This document shows, piece after piece, positions 8,962-17,788 of a stretch of 32,220 nucleotides of DNA. The notes under the pieces are model-generated. The model was given only the letters and a program-made list of their open reading frames with translations, did not search any database and was not told the origin of the DNA. This DNA is from an uncultured Lachnospiraceae bacterium (GTDB lineage Bacteria; Bacillota; Clostridia; Lachnospirales; Lachnospiraceae). Location of the stretch: NCBI GenBank assembly GCA_946616305.1, contig CAMOIV010000007.1, positions 1 to 32,220 on the forward strand, given 5' to 3'. The stretch's first letter is position 1, and each line of letters starts with the position of its first letter. Made by a program: the position numbers and the translations under genes.

Positions 8962-9594
8962 TCAATATATGAGAAATGCTATATCACCCTCCCTCACACT
9001 GCAGTGTGCAAGCTTGGGATCATCTTCGTCTACTGCCATCGCTCCGTCAGTATAGAGTATCTTTTTGGGGCATCTGATATCTGTCTTATCCGATACGATA
9101 ACGGCATATTTGCCTCCGCAGTCAAGAGCTCTGGAATCAAATCTTACGCCCCTTGATAACAGATTCTCTATGGTGTCGGAGTAAAAGACCTGATCGTTAA
9201 ATGTGGCCATATCCTCATCGGAATCATATATGAGCTTAAGGGTTGCCATACCCCCTTCCACATCCAGTCCTTCCGACTTTACATGACCGTTGGATGCAGC
9301 TATCTTTTCCTCTACATCAGTCTTCAGTGATGCTGCATCATAGAAGCCCGGATTAAACTCCTCGATAATGGTCTGCCTTATCTCTCCGCCCTTGGATACC
9401 ACGATGGTGGTGGTGGATACATCATCATCAAAGCCGGACGACAGAACACTGTATACCTTATAGGCTCCAAAGCCTATGGCCGTGATAAGCAACAGGATGA
9501 GCAGCGCAAAAATGAAGCGTGCAAAAAGCACCCTTGCTTTTTTCTTCTTTTTCTTCTTTTTTCTGTGGACGTTACTGTCTGATACCCTGGGCAT
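8962..9594 (-). CDS. Small single-pass membrane protein with poly-lysine N-terminus
   Basis: I do not recognise the family. The 210-residue protein has a cytoplasmic N-terminus with eight consecutive lysines (about residues 12-19), one membrane helix (about 24-46), then an acidic extracytoplasmic domain of about 160 residues. The positively charged tract before the helix fits an N-in topology. The domain has two cysteines (LDCGGK and IRCPKK) that could pair. The ATG at 9594 has GGGAG 4 nt upstream. It lies between recO and glyQS, a conserved-looking housekeeping row, so it probably has a general envelope or cell-cycle role, but nothing in the sequence defines it. Confidence 0.8.
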   Translation of the reverse strand: MPRVSDSNVHRKKKKKKKKARVLFARFIFALLILLLITAIGFGAYKVYSVLSSGFDDDVSTTTIVVSKGGEIRQTIIEEFNPGFYDAASLKTDVEEKIAASNGHVKSEGLDVEGGMATLKLIYDSDEDMATFNDQVFYSDTIENLLSRGVRFDSRALDCGGKYAVIVSDKTDIRCPKKILYTDGAMAVDEDDPKLAHCSVREGDIAFLIY

Positions 9595-9643
9595 CTTACT
9601 CCCTCAAAACCCTCTGATCTTTTATGTTTCACCGATTACACGG

Positions 9644-10300
9644 CTAAATATTATATCCCATCTCTTCCATCACTTCAAGGGATCTGAATCTCCCCTGCAT
9701 GTACCGTCTGCGGTACTCATCGGCACACCTTATTATCTCCTCTCTGATATCATCTCTGACCTTAAAGGAATAAAGCTCTCTGATCCCGGACTTTTCAATA
9801 TGCTCCATGGCACTTCTTGCGCCGTCCGATACCGTACCCTCTCTGACTCCGGGATATACGCCGTTCTCCATCACCATCCTGAGTTCAAATACGGCTCTTA
9901 CAAGCCTGTTTTCGATACTGTCGGTATTAAGTGCCTGAAAGGATCTGTACAAAAGCATAAGGACGTTCCTTGCGTCCATATTCTCCCTGGTGGAGTAATC
10001 GGCCAGATCCGAAAAATAAGATGCATAACACATCTTCTCCATATCCATCCTCAGATCCTCAAAATGATTGGAGATCTCGGCATCCGACAGATTATAGGCC
10101 TCCTTTCCCGGAAAAAGCGAAAACTCTCCGTAGGAGAAGGGTTCGCACGCCCCCATGAATCTGGAGTTCTGCCTTCTTACTCCCCTGGCAAAGACCGTTA
10201 CCTTGCCTGCGTCCAGGGTGAGCATGATAAGTCTCCTGTCGTATTCCGAATAATCAAAGCTCTTCAGGACCATGCCCGAAGTGCGCAACAGATCGTTCAC
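9644..10300 (-). CDS. recO: DNA repair protein RecO, short form
   Basis: The N-terminal OB-fold shows the RecO pattern: GMVLKSFDYSEYDRRLIMLT, then GKVTVFARGVRR, PFSYGEFSLF and YNLSDAEI. RecO loads RecA with RecR in gap repair. At 218 residues it is shorter than the usual 240-260. The C-terminal part lacks the CxxC pairs of zinc-bearing RecO proteins. The start is a GTG directly after the era stop codon (TAG-GTG), with AAGGGG about 11 nt upstream. Position after era is a classical bacterial arrangement and supports the call. Confidence 0.92.
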   Translation of the reverse strand: MNDLLRTSGMVLKSFDYSEYDRRLIMLTLDAGKVTVFARGVRRQNSRFMGACEPFSYGEFSLFPGKEAYNLSDAEISNHFEDLRMDMEKMCYASYFSDLADYSTRENMDARNVLMLLYRSFQALNTDSIENRLVRAVFELRMVMENGVYPGVREGTVSDGARSAMEHIEKSGIRELYSFKVRDDIREEIIRCADEYRRRYMQGRFRSLEVMEEMGYNI

Positions 10301-11215
10301 CTATCTACTATCCCCTTCAACATAGCCCAGACTCTTCAGTATGCCTGTGTTCTGCCTCCAGTCCTTCCTTACCTTCACGAAGAGCTTAAGGTTTACATGA
10401 GTTTGCAAAAGCTCCTCTATATCCTTCCGGCTCTCGGTACCTATGCGTTTGAGCATGGCGCCGCCCTTACCTATTATGATCCCCTTATGGGAATCCCTCT
10501 CACAGATTATGGCAGCCTCTATGTCTACAAGACCGTTGTCCCTTTCCTTAAAGGACTCAGTGATCACTGCTATGCCGTGGGGAACCTCATCCCTGAGATT
10601 CCTTAGTGCCTTCTCTCTCACGATCTCGCATACGATCTCTCTCTCCGGCTCGTCGGTGAGAGTATCCTCGTCGTATAGCATAGGGCCTTCCGGCAGATGT
10701 GAGATGATGACATCCGTAAGCTTTTCTATCCCTGTACCCTTAAGGGCCGATACCGGAACACACTCGGCGATATCAAGCGCCTCCCTGTATGTCTTCTCCG
10801 CCTTTGCTATATGCTCTTCGTCCGTTTTATCCGCCTTGTTTATCACAAGTATAACGGGCTTTTTCGAGGAAACGATCCTTTCTATCATCTCCCGCTCACC
10901 CTTGCCTATAAAGGTCTCGGGCTCCACCACGAAGAGGATGAGATCCACGTCCTCAACGGATCTGAAGGAGACTCTGTCCATGTAATCGGAAAGCTTGTTA
11001 TGCGAAAGATGTATCCCGGGAGTATCCAGGAACACGATCTGTCCATGATCGTTGGTATATACCGTCTTAAGCCTGCGTCTGGTGGTCTGCGGCTTGTTGG
11101 ACGTTATGGCTATCTTCATCCCTATGAGATGGTTCATAAGGGTGGATTTGCCTACATTTGTCCTGCCGACTATGGCCGCAAAGCCTGATCTGAAAACCCT
11201 GTCGGTCTCTCCCAT
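10301..11215 (-). CDS. era: GTPase Era (ribosome assembly)
   Basis: All Era landmarks are present: G1 GRTNVGKST (residues 17-25 from the chosen start), switch region TTRRR, G3 DTPG, G4 NKAD, the SALKGTG loop, and a C-terminal KH domain with KGIIIGKGG. Era binds the 3' end of 16S rRNA and helps 30S maturation. Length is 304 residues, usual for the family. The ORF track starts at a TTG (11233) that overlaps the M16C stop, but the ATG at 11215 has AGGGAAG at about 6 nt and is preferred. recO follows without any gap. Confidence 0.97.
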   Translation of the reverse strand: MGETDRVFRSGFAAIVGRTNVGKSTLMNHLIGMKIAITSNKPQTTRRRLKTVYTNDHGQIVFLDTPGIHLSHNKLSDYMDRVSFRSVEDVDLILFVVEPETFIGKGEREMIERIVSSKKPVILVINKADKTDEEHIAKAEKTYREALDIAECVPVSALKGTGIEKLTDVIISHLPEGPMLYDEDTLTDEPEREIVCEIVREKALRNLRDEVPHGIAVITESFKERDNGLVDIEAAIICERDSHKGIIIGKGGAMLKRIGTESRKDIEELLQTHVNLKLFVKVRKDWRQNTGILKSLGYVEGDSR

Positions 11216-11229
11216 ATCCACTTCCCTGC

Positions 11230-14163
11230 TCAAAACAGGTTGTCTACCTTTCTGAACACATCCTTGTTTGCATCGATCTTGGCCTCGGAGCCCACTACGG
11301 CTATGGTGTCCTCTTCCACAACTGCGTCAAGGTATGCCGCAAGCTCCCTTATCTTATTCACATTGCAGCCAAGCACCTCGTCTCTCTCCCTCTGTACATC
11401 CTCAAAGCTTACGCCGTTCATATATGCCTGAAGGCTTCTGACACCTTCGGCCTTGGGCGTAAGGGGCGTATCAAGGTCGGATATGGCTCCGATTATGAAC
11501 TTGGTCATGTCACGGTCCGAAACATTGAACTTCCTGATGTAATCGGCTGCCTCCTCAAATACTCTTACCGTATTTTTAAGGTGGGGATCCCTGTATGTGG
11601 TCATAAGGGCAAATCCGCTCTTTGTAAAGAGTGATCCGCAGCCATAGGCACCTCCAAGGACCCTAATGTTATTCCACAGATAATCATATCCCAGTATGAC
11701 CCTTAAGACCTTGAGCTCTCCCCTGTACTTAAGACCTTTTGCCATATAATTGCCGGTCTTTGATACGTACTGGACCTGGGATGCGCATCTGAAGCCCTCG
11801 TTCTTCTTCTCATGGACAAAACTGAAGTCCGTCATCCCGGAAGCCCTGCCCGACAGCTTGCGCTTCAGCTGCTTTATGCATGGTATCAGGATATCTGCCA
11901 TCTCTCTGGAGCCTGTGATATCCACCATGAGATTATCCTTATGCAGCAACAGCCCAAGGGTTTCGTCAAGGCACTTGCTGATGGTGGACGCCTTTGCCTC
12001 GTAGTTTTTCTCCAGATCTTCTATGAACCTGTAGAAATCCACTCCTCCCAGCTTGCCCATGTAATAATGCAGATCCGAGATATAGGAAAGGGCTCTGTCG
12101 GATGCGGTCTGATTACCGGCTGCCACAAGTGACGCCTGAAGTCTGGACTTGATGGTCCTGATTATCTCCCTCATCCTCTTCTCGTCTGACATATCAGTCC
12201 TGAAGAGAACCTCATCCATAAGTTCCATGAAATCAGAGATATTGTCCGCGAAGACCCTGGTACGTATCTCAAATTCCATGTCAAAATCATTCTGCTTCTT
12301 AAGGTCAGGGTATGCTGCAGGCAGGATGGATATGCCTCCTGTCTTCAGATTGATGTCCGAGTTAAGATCCTCATAGCTCCTGTCCTTTGTGTTGATATTG
12401 GCAAGTACTGCTCTTAAAAGTCCCAGATAAGGCACAAGCCTCTCGGGAACAGCCTGAGCTGAGAACATGAGTCCTATATATGCTATGCCGTTGGTCTCTA
12501 TATCGTGGTGTATAAGCTTCGTCCCGGAAACATCCAGAACCTCGTTCTTAAAGGGATGAGCCTCCTTATCGATATCCGAGATTTCCAAAAGAGGTATGGT
12601 AAGCAGCTGCTCCTTTGTGGAGGGCTCCATCTGATACTCCTTCAGGAGCCTTGTATCTTCTACTATGGCTTCTATCTCATCCTTACTGAGGGAGGCCTTA
12701 TACTTCTTAAGCTTTGCGGCAACAGCCTTTTCCTTCTTGGCAGTGAGCCCTTTCTCGGGTTTTAAGACAACCACAGAGGAATGAGGATTGTCGATGAGGA
12801 ACTTCTCGATCAGTTCCTCAAAGTATCTGCTGCCGGATTCCACTTCCTTTTTGAGGAAAGCATAGGTACTGTTCTGCTCTATATGCATAAAGGGATCCGT
12901 GTCCTTGTAAAGCCACGAATCCAGAGCCTGAAGCCCGTACATGAGTCCCTTGGGATAGGGGCCGAAATCAGCCTCCCTGTACCTGAACTCATAACTGTTT
13001 ATACCTGCAAGCAGAGTCTTTTTATTAAGTCCCTCTCTGGCAAGCTTCATCAGGGTCTTTCTTATGACCATAAGGAATCTATCCTTGTCGGAGGGATCGG
13101 CATATTTGGATATCACAGAGAAATAGGGCTGCAATATGCCGTTCTCATAGCTGCTCTCGATATCCTGTCCTATCTTTGCATCAAGAAGTGCCTGCTTCAG
13201 GGGAGCCCCGGGACTCTCCAGCAGAGCATACTGAAGTATCGAAAAGGCAACATAGAGTCTGGGCTCTAAGCTGTCCTTTATCACACAGTTGTATGAGAGA
13301 TAGGTATTATGAAGAGTGCTCTCATCGTCAGACAGGGCATAGGTCTTCTCAAAATCCACCGTCTTTGTAAAGGGATCCTGTCTCTCTATGGCCGAGTTCA
13401 CCTTGGCGGCCTTATAGCCTGAAAGGTATTCCCTGTCAAGCCACATGAGCCTCTCCGCCATATCACAGTTTCCGTAGATATAGATATATGAATTGGAGGG
13501 ATGATAATACTTCTTATGAAGCTCTATGAAGGCCTCATAGGTAAGATTGGGTATCTCCTCGGGATCTCCTCCGGATTCAAGTGCATAAGCCGTATCGGGA
13601 TACAGTGATGCCAGTATGTACCGCTCCAGAACATCGTCCGGCGAGGAATAAGCACCCTTCATCTCGTTATAAACTATACCGTTGTATTTCAGTTCTCCTC
13701 CGGCACCCTCCAGCTCGTAATGCCATCCCTCCTGCTGAAAGATCTTTTTATTGTCATAGATGGCAGGATGGAGCACCGCGTCCATATATACATCCGAAAG
13801 GTTTGCAAAATCCTTGTCATTGGTGCTGGCCACGGGGAAGATGGTCTTATCCGGATATGTCATGGCATTAAGGAAGGTGTTAAGCGATCCCTTGGCAAGC
13901 TCGATAAAGGGATCCTTAGCCTTGTATTTCCTGGAACCGCATAATACCGTATGCTCCAGGATATGAGGCGTTCCCGTGCTGTCTACAGGAGGCGTGCGGA
14001 AACCCACATAGAAAACCTTGTTCTTATCGTCGTTGGATATGACGAATACCCTTGCTCCGCTCTTGATATGCTGCAGCAGGTATCCCCTGGATTTAAGGTC
14101 AGGCATATCCTTTTTCTTAACGATCTTATACTGTTTTAGATCCTCTATACGCTTATTGCCCAT
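11230..14163 (-). CDS. M16C (presequence-protease/insulinase-like) metallopeptidase
   Basis: At 977 residues it matches M16C enzymes such as PreP/Cym1, with two homologous halves joined by a linker. The inverted zinc motif HxxEH is present as HILEH (H67, E70, H71) in GTPHILEHTVLCGSRKY, followed by the expected NEMKGAYSSPDD segment that holds downstream acidic residues. These enzymes degrade short unstructured peptides in a closed chamber. No signal peptide is seen, so the protein is probably cytoplasmic. The ATG at 14163 has GGAGGG 3-4 nt upstream. It ends 14 nt after the chosen era start, inside the era 5' region. It follows the sigma-like gene by 58 nt. Confidence 0.95.
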   Translation of the reverse strand: MGNKRIEDLKQYKIVKKKDMPDLKSRGYLLQHIKSGARVFVISNDDKNKVFYVGFRTPPVDSTGTPHILEHTVLCGSRKYKAKDPFIELAKGSLNTFLNAMTYPDKTIFPVASTNDKDFANLSDVYMDAVLHPAIYDNKKIFQQEGWHYELEGAGGELKYNGIVYNEMKGAYSSPDDVLERYILASLYPDTAYALESGGDPEEIPNLTYEAFIELHKKYYHPSNSYIYIYGNCDMAERLMWLDREYLSGYKAAKVNSAIERQDPFTKTVDFEKTYALSDDESTLHNTYLSYNCVIKDSLEPRLYVAFSILQYALLESPGAPLKQALLDAKIGQDIESSYENGILQPYFSVISKYADPSDKDRFLMVIRKTLMKLAREGLNKKTLLAGINSYEFRYREADFGPYPKGLMYGLQALDSWLYKDTDPFMHIEQNSTYAFLKKEVESGSRYFEELIEKFLIDNPHSSVVVLKPEKGLTAKKEKAVAAKLKKYKASLSKDEIEAIVEDTRLLKEYQMEPSTKEQLLTIPLLEISDIDKEAHPFKNEVLDVSGTKLIHHDIETNGIAYIGLMFSAQAVPERLVPYLGLLRAVLANINTKDRSYEDLNSDINLKTGGISILPAAYPDLKKQNDFDMEFEIRTRVFADNISDFMELMDEVLFRTDMSDEKRMREIIRTIKSRLQASLVAAGNQTASDRALSYISDLHYYMGKLGGVDFYRFIEDLEKNYEAKASTISKCLDETLGLLLHKDNLMVDITGSREMADILIPCIKQLKRKLSGRASGMTDFSFVHEKKNEGFRCASQVQYVSKTGNYMAKGLKYRGELKVLRVILGYDYLWNNIRVLGGAYGCGSLFTKSGFALMTTYRDPHLKNTVRVFEEAADYIRKFNVSDRDMTKFIIGAISDLDTPLTPKAEGVRSLQAYMNGVSFEDVQRERDEVLGCNVNKIRELAAYLDAVVEEDTIAVVGSEAKIDANKDVFRKVDNLF

Positions 14164-14221
14164 TATCCCTCCGATCTGTTTTCTTCGATCTGTTTTTGTC
14201 TTAGCCGTTATATCTGCCTTA

Positions 14222-14962
14222 TTACGGTATCAGACCTTCTATCTTATTGCCGGTAAGCCTCATGGCCTCCCTGATCTCATCCTCGCTTATACCGGAAGCC
14301 TCGGAAAGCTCCCTGACGGTCACGCTCCTCATTTCCTCCTCAGACATCTCTCTGGCCTTATCATTGATCTCATTAATACGCCTTAAGGTATCATCGGCAC
14401 TCTCTCTTGCCCTTGTGTCCTCGTATATGGCCTTATCCATGGCATCCATTATGAGCCCTCCGATAAAGCCGTCAACATCCTCCGCTCCTTCAAGGACGCT
14501 AAGACCGCTTATGGCTGTCATAAGGGCTATATTCCCTTCTCCTATGAGATCCTCCGCAGGTACGGCCTGATACATGTACAGTCTTGCTATATCCACCACA
14601 TTCTTCAGATAGTGGTCCATCAGGATCCGTCTGGCTTCCTCGCTGTCATCAAAGACCGCTTCGCGCTTTGCTCTGTCGATCTCTTCCTCGCTGTACCCAG
14701 GAAGTGCTTCAAGCTCCTCAAGATACAGCTTCAGATACTTTCCGTCCTCTTCACCGAATTCCGGCCATTCATCCTTACCGTCCCAGACACCGAATCTGAT
14801 GTTGATGCCCGACAGATAATTCCTGGTAAGCTCATCCTCTCTTTCATTCATGAGGATAGGATCAAAAAAGCCTCTGTAGGCTTCTTCGGTGATGTAATTA
14901 TGATGCTCATGCGCGTGTCTTATGACCTTATCAAGAGTCTCCCTGTAGCGCGCTTCCTCCAT
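14222..14962 (-). CDS. Sigma-70-like protein lacking region 4
   Basis: The 246-residue protein has a region 1.2-like stretch (KYLKLYLEELEALPGYSEEE), then a region 2-like helix set ending AEDLIGEGNIALMTAI, close to the DLIQEGNxGLxxA pattern of primary and alternative sigma factors. The last 45 residues (VTVRELSEASGISEDEIREA) look like region 3 or a small helix-turn-helix. There is no region 4 helix-turn-helix for the -35 element, and the aromatic residues of region 2.3 are poor. It could be a degenerate sigma factor, a sigma-mimicking regulator or a new core-binding protein. The ATG has AGAGGAGG at ideal spacing. It sits 44 nt after the rhomboid-like gene. Confidence 0.75.
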   Translation of the reverse strand: MEEARYRETLDKVIRHAHEHHNYITEEAYRGFFDPILMNEREDELTRNYLSGINIRFGVWDGKDEWPEFGEEDGKYLKLYLEELEALPGYSEEEIDRAKREAVFDDSEEARRILMDHYLKNVVDIARLYMYQAVPAEDLIGEGNIALMTAISGLSVLEGAEDVDGFIGGLIMDAMDKAIYEDTRARESADDTLRRINEINDKAREMSEEEMRSVTVRELSEASGISEDEIREAMRLTGNKIEGLIP

Positions 14963-15006
14963 GTTCCTCCTCTTTACGGCACAGCCTCAAAGCTTCCGTC
15001 CCCGGC

Positions 15007-15981
15007 TTATTTGTCAAACTTTACATGTGCATGACTGAAAAGATGATCCTGGCAGTATTCGTAATTCCCGGCACACTTGCTGCAGAACCTGAACTCCAGA
15101 TTGTCTCCGTCAAGCTCCGTCCTTCCGCATATGGCACACCTGTGCTTGGTTATATTCCCCGGATCCTTCACAGCCTCTTTGTATCTGTCGGCAAATCTCC
15201 TGTGATCCGTATTGCCTGTGGAATAAGAACTGTTGTCCCCGCCATTGGCTTTATTCTCCTTCTTTGCGCCAAAGACAGCTCCAAAGGGATTGCTCTTTGC
15301 CTTCCGGCCTTCAAATGCGTTCCTGTAAGCCCTTTTTCTCGCTCTTTCGGAAGGGCTTATGGATCTGTAATTTCTGGTGGTAAAGAAGAAGATCACAAAA
15401 TTCAGTAACGACACTATGATAGCCACTCTCTCAGCCCAGCTTGATACCAGAGCCTGATATGCCAGGAAGACAAGATCCACTATAGCCAGATACTTGATCT
15501 TTAACGGAATGATGAAATACAGCAGTATCTGCATATCCGGGTAACAGGCGGCAAAGGCCAGAAAGATGGACATGTTGATGTAATAGGTGGTGAACATCCC
15601 GTCTATGCTGTAATGGAAGGCGAAGAGCACAAAGGCCCCCACAACCATGAAAACAAGACCCGAAAAGATATAGAGATTGTATTTAAAATCTCCCCAGGTC
15701 TGTTCCAGCGCCGTTCCTATCTGATAATAGAACAGGAGCATGATTATAGTGAATATGCTGGGTGCCGACGGCGGCATGAATATCCAGGTAAAAAGCCTCC
15801 ATATCTGTCCCTGCAGGATCTTTTCGGGGCTCAGATAAATATAGTTGATTATGGGAATACCGGCTAATGAAAGATAATATATGATATAGCCCACGATATA
15901 CGTGAGTATCATATATTTCGTAAGCTGGGGTACTGCATACCTGCCTACCTTTCTTTCAAGAGCACTCAAAAACTTATTCAT
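15007..15981 (-). CDS. Rhomboid/derlin-like membrane protein with zinc-ribbon-type tail
   Basis: The first 215 residues hold about six hydrophobic segments with rhomboid-like landmarks: a WRLFTWIFMPP motif before helix 2 and LEQTWGDFKYNLY after helix 2. The catalytic GxSG serine and the helix-6 histidine are not visible, so it resembles inactive rhomboids or derlins. A basic, low-complexity linker (about 216-275) leads to a tail with HRCAICGRTE, FRFCSKCAGNYEYC and HLFSHAHV, which could bind one or two zinc ions. This combination suggests a membrane scaffold or quality-control factor. The start ATG has GGAGG at 11 nt. It lies 21 nt after the aldo/keto reductase. Confidence 0.78.
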   Translation of the reverse strand: MNKFLSALERKVGRYAVPQLTKYMILTYIVGYIIYYLSLAGIPIINYIYLSPEKILQGQIWRLFTWIFMPPSAPSIFTIIMLLFYYQIGTALEQTWGDFKYNLYIFSGLVFMVVGAFVLFAFHYSIDGMFTTYYINMSIFLAFAACYPDMQILLYFIIPLKIKYLAIVDLVFLAYQALVSSWAERVAIIVSLLNFVIFFFTTRNYRSISPSERARKRAYRNAFEGRKAKSNPFGAVFGAKKENKANGGDNSSYSTGNTDHRRFADRYKEAVKDPGNITKHRCAICGRTELDGDNLEFRFCSKCAGNYEYCQDHLFSHAHVKFDK

Positions 15982-16002
15982 CGGTGAAGCATCCTCCGTG
16001 TC

Positions 16003-17142
16003 TTACCACTCTACAAGATCGGGATGCTCCGTGGACCATCCCTTTTCGGGAATGCATGACAGATATGATATCTCATCCTCTGTAAGGGAGAAATCAAATA
16101 TCTCCATGTTTGCCTTCATCCTGGCCATCGTGGAAGCCTTGGGTATCACCGGGATCCCTCTCTGTACCAGATACCTGAGGAGTACCTTCGCAGCACTGAC
16201 CTCATGGGCATTTGCGATCTTTATAACCCTTTCATCATCAAGCATCACTGCTCTGCCGAGAGGACTCCATGCCTGAGGCAGGATCTTCTCAGACTTAAGA
16301 TACTCAAGGGTATACTCCTGCATATAGCCCACATGGAGCTCCAGCTGATCGAGCATGGGTCTGATGCTTGCGCTTTCAAGAAGAGGTCTTATGTGATGAG
16401 GAAGGAAATTGGACAGACCTATTGCTCTGATCCTTCCTTCCTTATACAGCTCCTCCATGACCTTCCATGATGCTGCAAGCTTTTCCTTCCATTCCTCATC
16501 AGACTGGCTCACCTTAGGCCAGTGGATCAGGAACATATCAAGATGGTCGGTGCCAAGGTCCTTGCAGGAGGCTTCAAAGGATTCTCTTATCTTCTCTTCG
16601 CCCAGCATGGTAGGCCATACCTTGCTTGCTATAAAGATATCGTCTCTGGGTATACCGCTCTCCTCGATGGCTTCCCCTATCTCTTTCTCGTTCTGATAAA
16701 ACCTTGCTGTATCCAGATACCTGTAGCCTGCCTCCAGGGCATCCAGTATCACCTGCCTGCCTCCATTTTCGGTAGCCAGATATGTACCGAAGCCTACTGT
16801 GGGGATACATACCCCGTTTTTCAGGGTAAATACCGTATCGGGAGTAAGCTCTCCCTGGTGCATATTACTCCTGTATGCCCGTCTTTCGGCTCTCTCCTTG
16901 GCGTTGCTCTTTATGGTCTCGGATACGATCTTTCCGCCGTCCTTAACACCTCCGGCTGCTATCTTGGCTCCCTTTGCCACGCCGCTGGCCGCTGTTTTCG
17001 CACCCTTCTTCACGCTTCCGGCAAGCTTCCCCATGTTATCGCTTTCCTTGAAGTCGCGTATAGCCTCCCCGGCATTTCTGCCTATCTCTCCTACCTTTTC
17101 TATGGCGTCGTCTATAACCTGTGTAAATCCGTTATCACTCAT
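16003..17142 (-). CDS. Aldo/keto reductase with ~100-residue N-terminal extension
   Basis: From about residue 105 the protein is a standard NADPH-dependent aldo/keto reductase: GFGTYLA, the catalytic Asp in YLDTARFYQNE with the catalytic Tyr, Lys in SKVWPT, His in FLIHWP, and cofactor-binding IPKAS near the C-terminus. Substrate class cannot be set; the closest pattern is the 2,5-diketo-gluconate-reductase-like group. The first 100 residues are unusual, with an acidic helix and then a Lys/Ala/Gly-rich pseudo-repeat (KKGAKTAASGVAKGAKIAAG) that looks like an amphipathic helix or LEA-like segment. The ATG at 17142 has AAAGGAGG at good spacing, so the long form is probably what is made. The 86-nt upstream gap has no clear promoter. 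Confidence 0.93.
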   Translation of the reverse strand: MSDNGFTQVIDDAIEKVGEIGRNAGEAIRDFKESDNMGKLAGSVKKGAKTAASGVAKGAKIAAGGVKDGGKIVSETIKSNAKERAERRAYRSNMHQGELTPDTVFTLKNGVCIPTVGFGTYLATENGGRQVILDALEAGYRYLDTARFYQNEKEIGEAIEESGIPRDDIFIASKVWPTMLGEEKIRESFEASCKDLGTDHLDMFLIHWPKVSQSDEEWKEKLAASWKVMEELYKEGRIRAIGLSNFLPHHIRPLLESASIRPMLDQLELHVGYMQEYTLEYLKSEKILPQAWSPLGRAVMLDDERVIKIANAHEVSAAKVLLRYLVQRGIPVIPKASTMARMKANMEIFDFSLTEDEISYLSCIPEKGWSTEHPDLVEW

Positions 17143-17228
17143 GAAACCTGCCTCCTTTTTTATAATATGCTCCTGTCGACTGATATTATGATCCGAACGA
17201 TAAAAGCTGCGTTTTGATCATATACGGA

Positions 17229-17753
17229 TCATCCGTTCATCATCCTGTTGTACAGCTTATGTATCCCGCAGTTCCAGCAGAGTATCATCCCCAGTATACC
17301 TCCTAAAGCCGCCTGAGCTATCTCATAGGGCAGCTTTATCATGGCATATTCAAAGGTGCTGTAAACGTAGATCTTGCCAAGGGTATACAGCACCACCATT
17401 ATCAGGCCTCCTGCAGCAACTCCTATGCCTGATGCCAGGTGCGGCCTCTCCTTCAATGTCCTGTGGGATATGAGAGAGATCACCACAGCCTGCATACCGT
17501 GAGCTGCAAGGGACACGAACATGGGCAGCGGATAGAATATCATATCTCCGAGGAAGGAGCCTACTCCTCCCACCACAAAGGCCTCTAAAGGATCCAGAAG
17601 GATCGCTGCAAGGCATATCACCACATCACACAGGTACAGATGTCCGCCGGGTACCGGTATCCCAAAGGAGCTTAAGGCTATGTTCATGGCCATAAAGACT
17701 CCTGCCGTCGTAAGCTTTATCGTCGTATTGCGCCGATCATTTTTGATATCCAT
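17229..17753 (-). CDS. ECF transporter S component (PF07155-like)
   Basis: The 174-residue protein is almost entirely hydrophobic with about five to six membrane helices, typical for substrate-binding S components of energy-coupling factor transporters. The pattern FMAMNIALSS, LYLCDVVICLAAILLDPLEAFVVGGVGSFLGD fits the DUF1393/PF07155 group, whose members take up vitamins or precursors. It would need the shared ECF module (EcfA, EcfA', EcfT), which is not in this window. Substrate unknown; there is no riboswitch in the 35-nt upstream gap. The ATG has GAGGAG at good spacing. It may be cotranscribed with the SpoIIE-type phosphatase gene upstream. Confidence 0.88.
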   Translation of the reverse strand: MDIKNDRRNTTIKLTTAGVFMAMNIALSSFGIPVPGGHLYLCDVVICLAAILLDPLEAFVVGGVGSFLGDMIFYPLPMFVSLAAHGMQAVVISLISHRTLKERPHLASGIGVAAGGLIMVVLYTLGKIYVYSTFEYAMIKLPYEIAQAALGGILGMILCWNCGIHKLYNRMMNG

Positions 17754-17788
17754 AATACAAACTCCTCTGTCGGCCCGTTATAAACTCC

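Noticed and set aside
9540-9565. Poly-lysine codons as a programmed frameshift site
   Set aside because: The A runs are broken by G, the frame continues into a good membrane helix, and no alternative frame gives a sensible product.
9476-10606. Long plus-strand ORF of 376 codons
   Set aside because: It is antisense to recO, era and the small membrane protein, all well supported. Its sequence shows no family pattern and contains a run of phenylalanines that mirrors the poly-lysine codons.
11216-11233. TTG start of era from the ORF track
   Set aside because: There is no ribosome binding site at useful distance, while the ATG at 11215 has AGGGAAG and gives the usual Era length.
17143-17228. Promoter in front of the aldo/keto reductase
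   Set aside because: CATAAT and TATTAT hexamers are present but no acceptable -35 element lies at 16-18 nt.
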